Origin: Variovorax sp. ZS18.2.2
GTDB lineage: Bacteria; Pseudomonadota; Gammaproteobacteria; Burkholderiales; Burkholderiaceae_C
NCBI RefSeq assembly: GCF_024701975.1
Contig: NZ_JANLNM010000002.1
Span: 310,001 to 374,000, forward strand
DNA: 64,000 bases
Direction: 5' to 3'
How positions within the stretch are numbered: the stretch's first letter is position 1; each line of letters starts with the position of its first letter. Positions 62,535 to 64,000 of this stretch are shown here, piece after piece. The notes below the pieces were generated by a model that did no database searches, was not told the origin of the DNA, and was given only the letters and a program-made list of their open reading frames with translations. The translations under genes were made by a program, and so were the position numbers.

Positions 62535-64000
62535 GTGAAGCGCGGCATGTTCTGGCCAGCCAGCATCCGCGCGCGGTGGATGCTCACCTTCGCGGTGCTG
62601 GCCGTCACCACCTGCGTGCTGGCCGCGGTCGGGATGCTGGCGCTGGTCAATACGCGCTCGGCGGTGCAGGGGTTCGACGAGGAAATCCTGCCCAGCGTGG
62701 CCAACTCGCTGGCCTTGGCGGAGCGGGTTGCGCACGTGGCGGCGGTGGCGCCCCACATCGCGGAGGTGGCCATCATTTCCAAGCTGACGCAGGAGAGCGC
62801 GGAGTTGCAGCTGCGGCAGCAGGAGGTCGAGCGCCTGGCGAAAGAACTCCCGCTGGCGCAGCAATCGGCCTCGGGGCTGCCCCGGCTCCTGACCTCGCTG
62901 CATGCGACGCTGGGCGAACTGATCGAAGACAAGCGGCAGAGTCTTTTTCTTCGCGAAGACACGCGTGCGAAGCTCTTTGCGCTGGGGCAGCTCCAGCGCG
63001 GCATTCCCACCACGGACGATCGCCGCGCGGCCGCGCTGCGGCGCGACCTGGACCTGCTGGTGCTGACCCTGCAGGTGGCGCTCTCGGCGTCTTCCGCCGA
63101 AGAGCTGGAGGAGGTCCGGGGCGACTACGCACGGCGCTACCACGAATTCGCACAGGTCGGGCACGCCGAGGATGCCGGGGGCGCCTCGGCGCTGGACACC
63201 CTGCCCGAACTCTCGCAGGGCATCTTCCAGCTGCGCCAGAAACAGCTCAAGAGCGACGAGCGCAAGGCCTACCTGCTGGCCTCGACGCGCCTTCTCTCGG
63301 ACGAACTCACCAACGCGGTGAACCGGCATGTGGCGGCGGTGAGCGCCGATGTGTCGTCGCGCAGGAACCAGGTCACCGTCGCGGTGGGCTCGGGCCTCAC
63401 GGCCGTGGCGGTCGCGTTCCTGGTCGCGGGGCTGGCGCTGCTGGTCGGCTTCTGGACGCTGCGCGAGGCGCTGAAGGGGTTGGCGAAGGTGACCTCGGCC
63501 ATGACTTCGCTGGCCGAGGGCGGGAGCGACTTCAAGCCGGTGCGCCGGGGGCGCAACGCGGAGATTGATACGCTGGCCGACGCCTTCGAGGTCTTCCGCG
63601 AGAACACGCTCGCGATGCGCGCGATGGCCCAGGACATCGTCGAGAAGCAGACGCTGCTGCAGACCGTCTTCGACAACATCGACGACGGGCTCTCCGTCTT
63701 CGATGCCGAGGGCAAGCTCGTCGCCTGGAATCCGCGCTTTGCCGAGCTGATGGCGCAGCCGCCCGGTGCGCTGTACGTCGGCCTGATGATCGGCGACCTT
63801 CAGCGCGGAATACCGGCGCTGGAGGAGGCCGCGGCCGAGGCTGGTCTTTCCAAGGAGATGAACACGTCCCGGCAGCGCCAGCCTCTGAGCGTCGACGTGC
63901 CGCTGCTGGACGGGCGCGTGCTTTCCGTTCGCAGCCGGCCGATGCCCCAGGGCGGCTTCGTGACCCTCTACAACGACCTGAGCGAACGCCGCGCGCTCGA
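62535..64000 (+). CDS. Sensor histidine kinase, 3' end beyond the window
   Basis: Open frame from GTG 62535 (MKRGMFWPASIRARWMLTF) to the end of the window without a stop; ATG 62547 is an alternative start. The visible 488 residues include a first membrane helix (about 16-38), a long helical periplasmic or extracytoplasmic sensor, a second helix near residue 285 (VAVAFLVAGLALLVGFW), a HAMP-like linker and a PAS-type domain (DNIDDGLSVFDAEGKLVAW). The kinase core should follow beyond the window. It forms a two-component pair with the upstream OmpR-type regulator. Confidence 0.85.
   Translation, partial: MKRGMFWPASIRARWMLTFAVLAVTTCVLAAVGMLALVNTRSAVQGFDEEILPSVANSLALAERVAHVAAVAPHIAEVAIISKLTQESAELQLRQQEVERLAKELPLAQQSASGLPRLLTSLHATLGELIEDKRQSLFLREDTRAKLFALGQLQRGIPTTDDRRAAALRRDLDLLVLTLQVALSASSAEELEEVRGDYARRYHEFAQVGHAEDAGGASALDTLPELSQGIFQLRQKQLKSDERKAYLLASTRLLSDELTNAVNRHVAAVSADVSSRRNQVTVAVGSGLTAVAVAFLVAGLALLVGFWTLREALKGLAKVTSAMTSLAEGGSDFKPVRRGRNAEIDTLADAFEVFRENTLAMRAMAQDIVEKQTLLQTVFDNIDDGLSVFDAEGKLVAWNPRFAELMAQPPGALYVGLMIGDLQRGIPALEEAAAEAGLSKEMNTSRQRQPLSVDVPLLDGRVLSVRSRPMPQGGFVTLYNDLSERRAL

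Overview
The window is about 64 kb of high-GC, gene-dense chromosome. Its long efflux operons, many two-component systems, solute-binding proteins without transporter genes and the style of its housekeeping genes (glnS, mutS, uppP, rluE) point to a betaproteobacterium of the Comamonadaceae, most like Variovorax. That placement is an inference from overall character; no rRNA or tRNA gene was seen. The sequence opens inside an ammonium transporter gene and ends inside a sensor kinase gene.

Layout: 0-5 kb holds the amt 3' end, an exported metallo-beta-lactamase-fold hydrolase, a Fic protein whose start codon sits on twin palindromes, an aspartoacylase-like zinc enzyme and a DoxX-like membrane protein. 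From 4.7 to 10.9 kb all genes lie on the minus strand: a membrane-anchored Mrr-type nuclease, an M23 peptidase, rluE and glnS. A strikingly AT-rich two-gene island (four-helix membrane protein plus DEDDh exonuclease) sits between rluE and glnS. From 11.5 to 17.1 kb there is a hybrid histidine kinase, then a minus-strand operon joining a LytS/LytTR-type two-component system to a fatty-acid/sterol hydroxylase and two small membrane proteins, with three ATGA stop/start overlaps.

From 17.4 to 27.8 kb lies an MdtABC-like RND efflux locus (adaptor, two permeases, outer-membrane lipoprotein). The two permease genes are split by a roughly 700-bp inverted repeat. From 27.8 to 33.1 kb there is an SPW-repeat membrane protein and a divergent RpiR-controlled amino-acid cluster (aminotransferase, binding protein, racemase) with GGAAC half-sites at exact 20-bp steps. 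At 33.3-38.9 kb are uppP and a YadA-like trimeric autotransporter bracketed by a sensor kinase and a LuxR-type regulator. From 39.1 to 44.2 kb (minus strand) come an alpha/beta hydrolase, the proteasome-like Anbu peptidase, mutS and a HigBA-like toxin-antitoxin pair.

From 44.4 to 51.5 kb: corA, a MarR/DHA2 efflux operon, a YqjH/YqjI-like ferric reductase and repressor, and a FAD monooxygenase divergent from its MarR regulator across two palindromes. From 51.5 to 64 kb: a di-haem peroxidase, an AcpA-like phosphoesterase with an extra N-terminal domain, a LysR/beta-hydroxyacid dehydrogenase pair, two small genes, an AraC/sugar-binding-protein/epimerase-like cluster and an OmpR-type two-component system cut by the window end.

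The best candidates for something undescribed are the AT-rich membrane-protein/exonuclease pair, the long inverted repeat inside the RND operon, the lipid-hydroxylase/LytTR operon and the Fic gene with its built-in operator.
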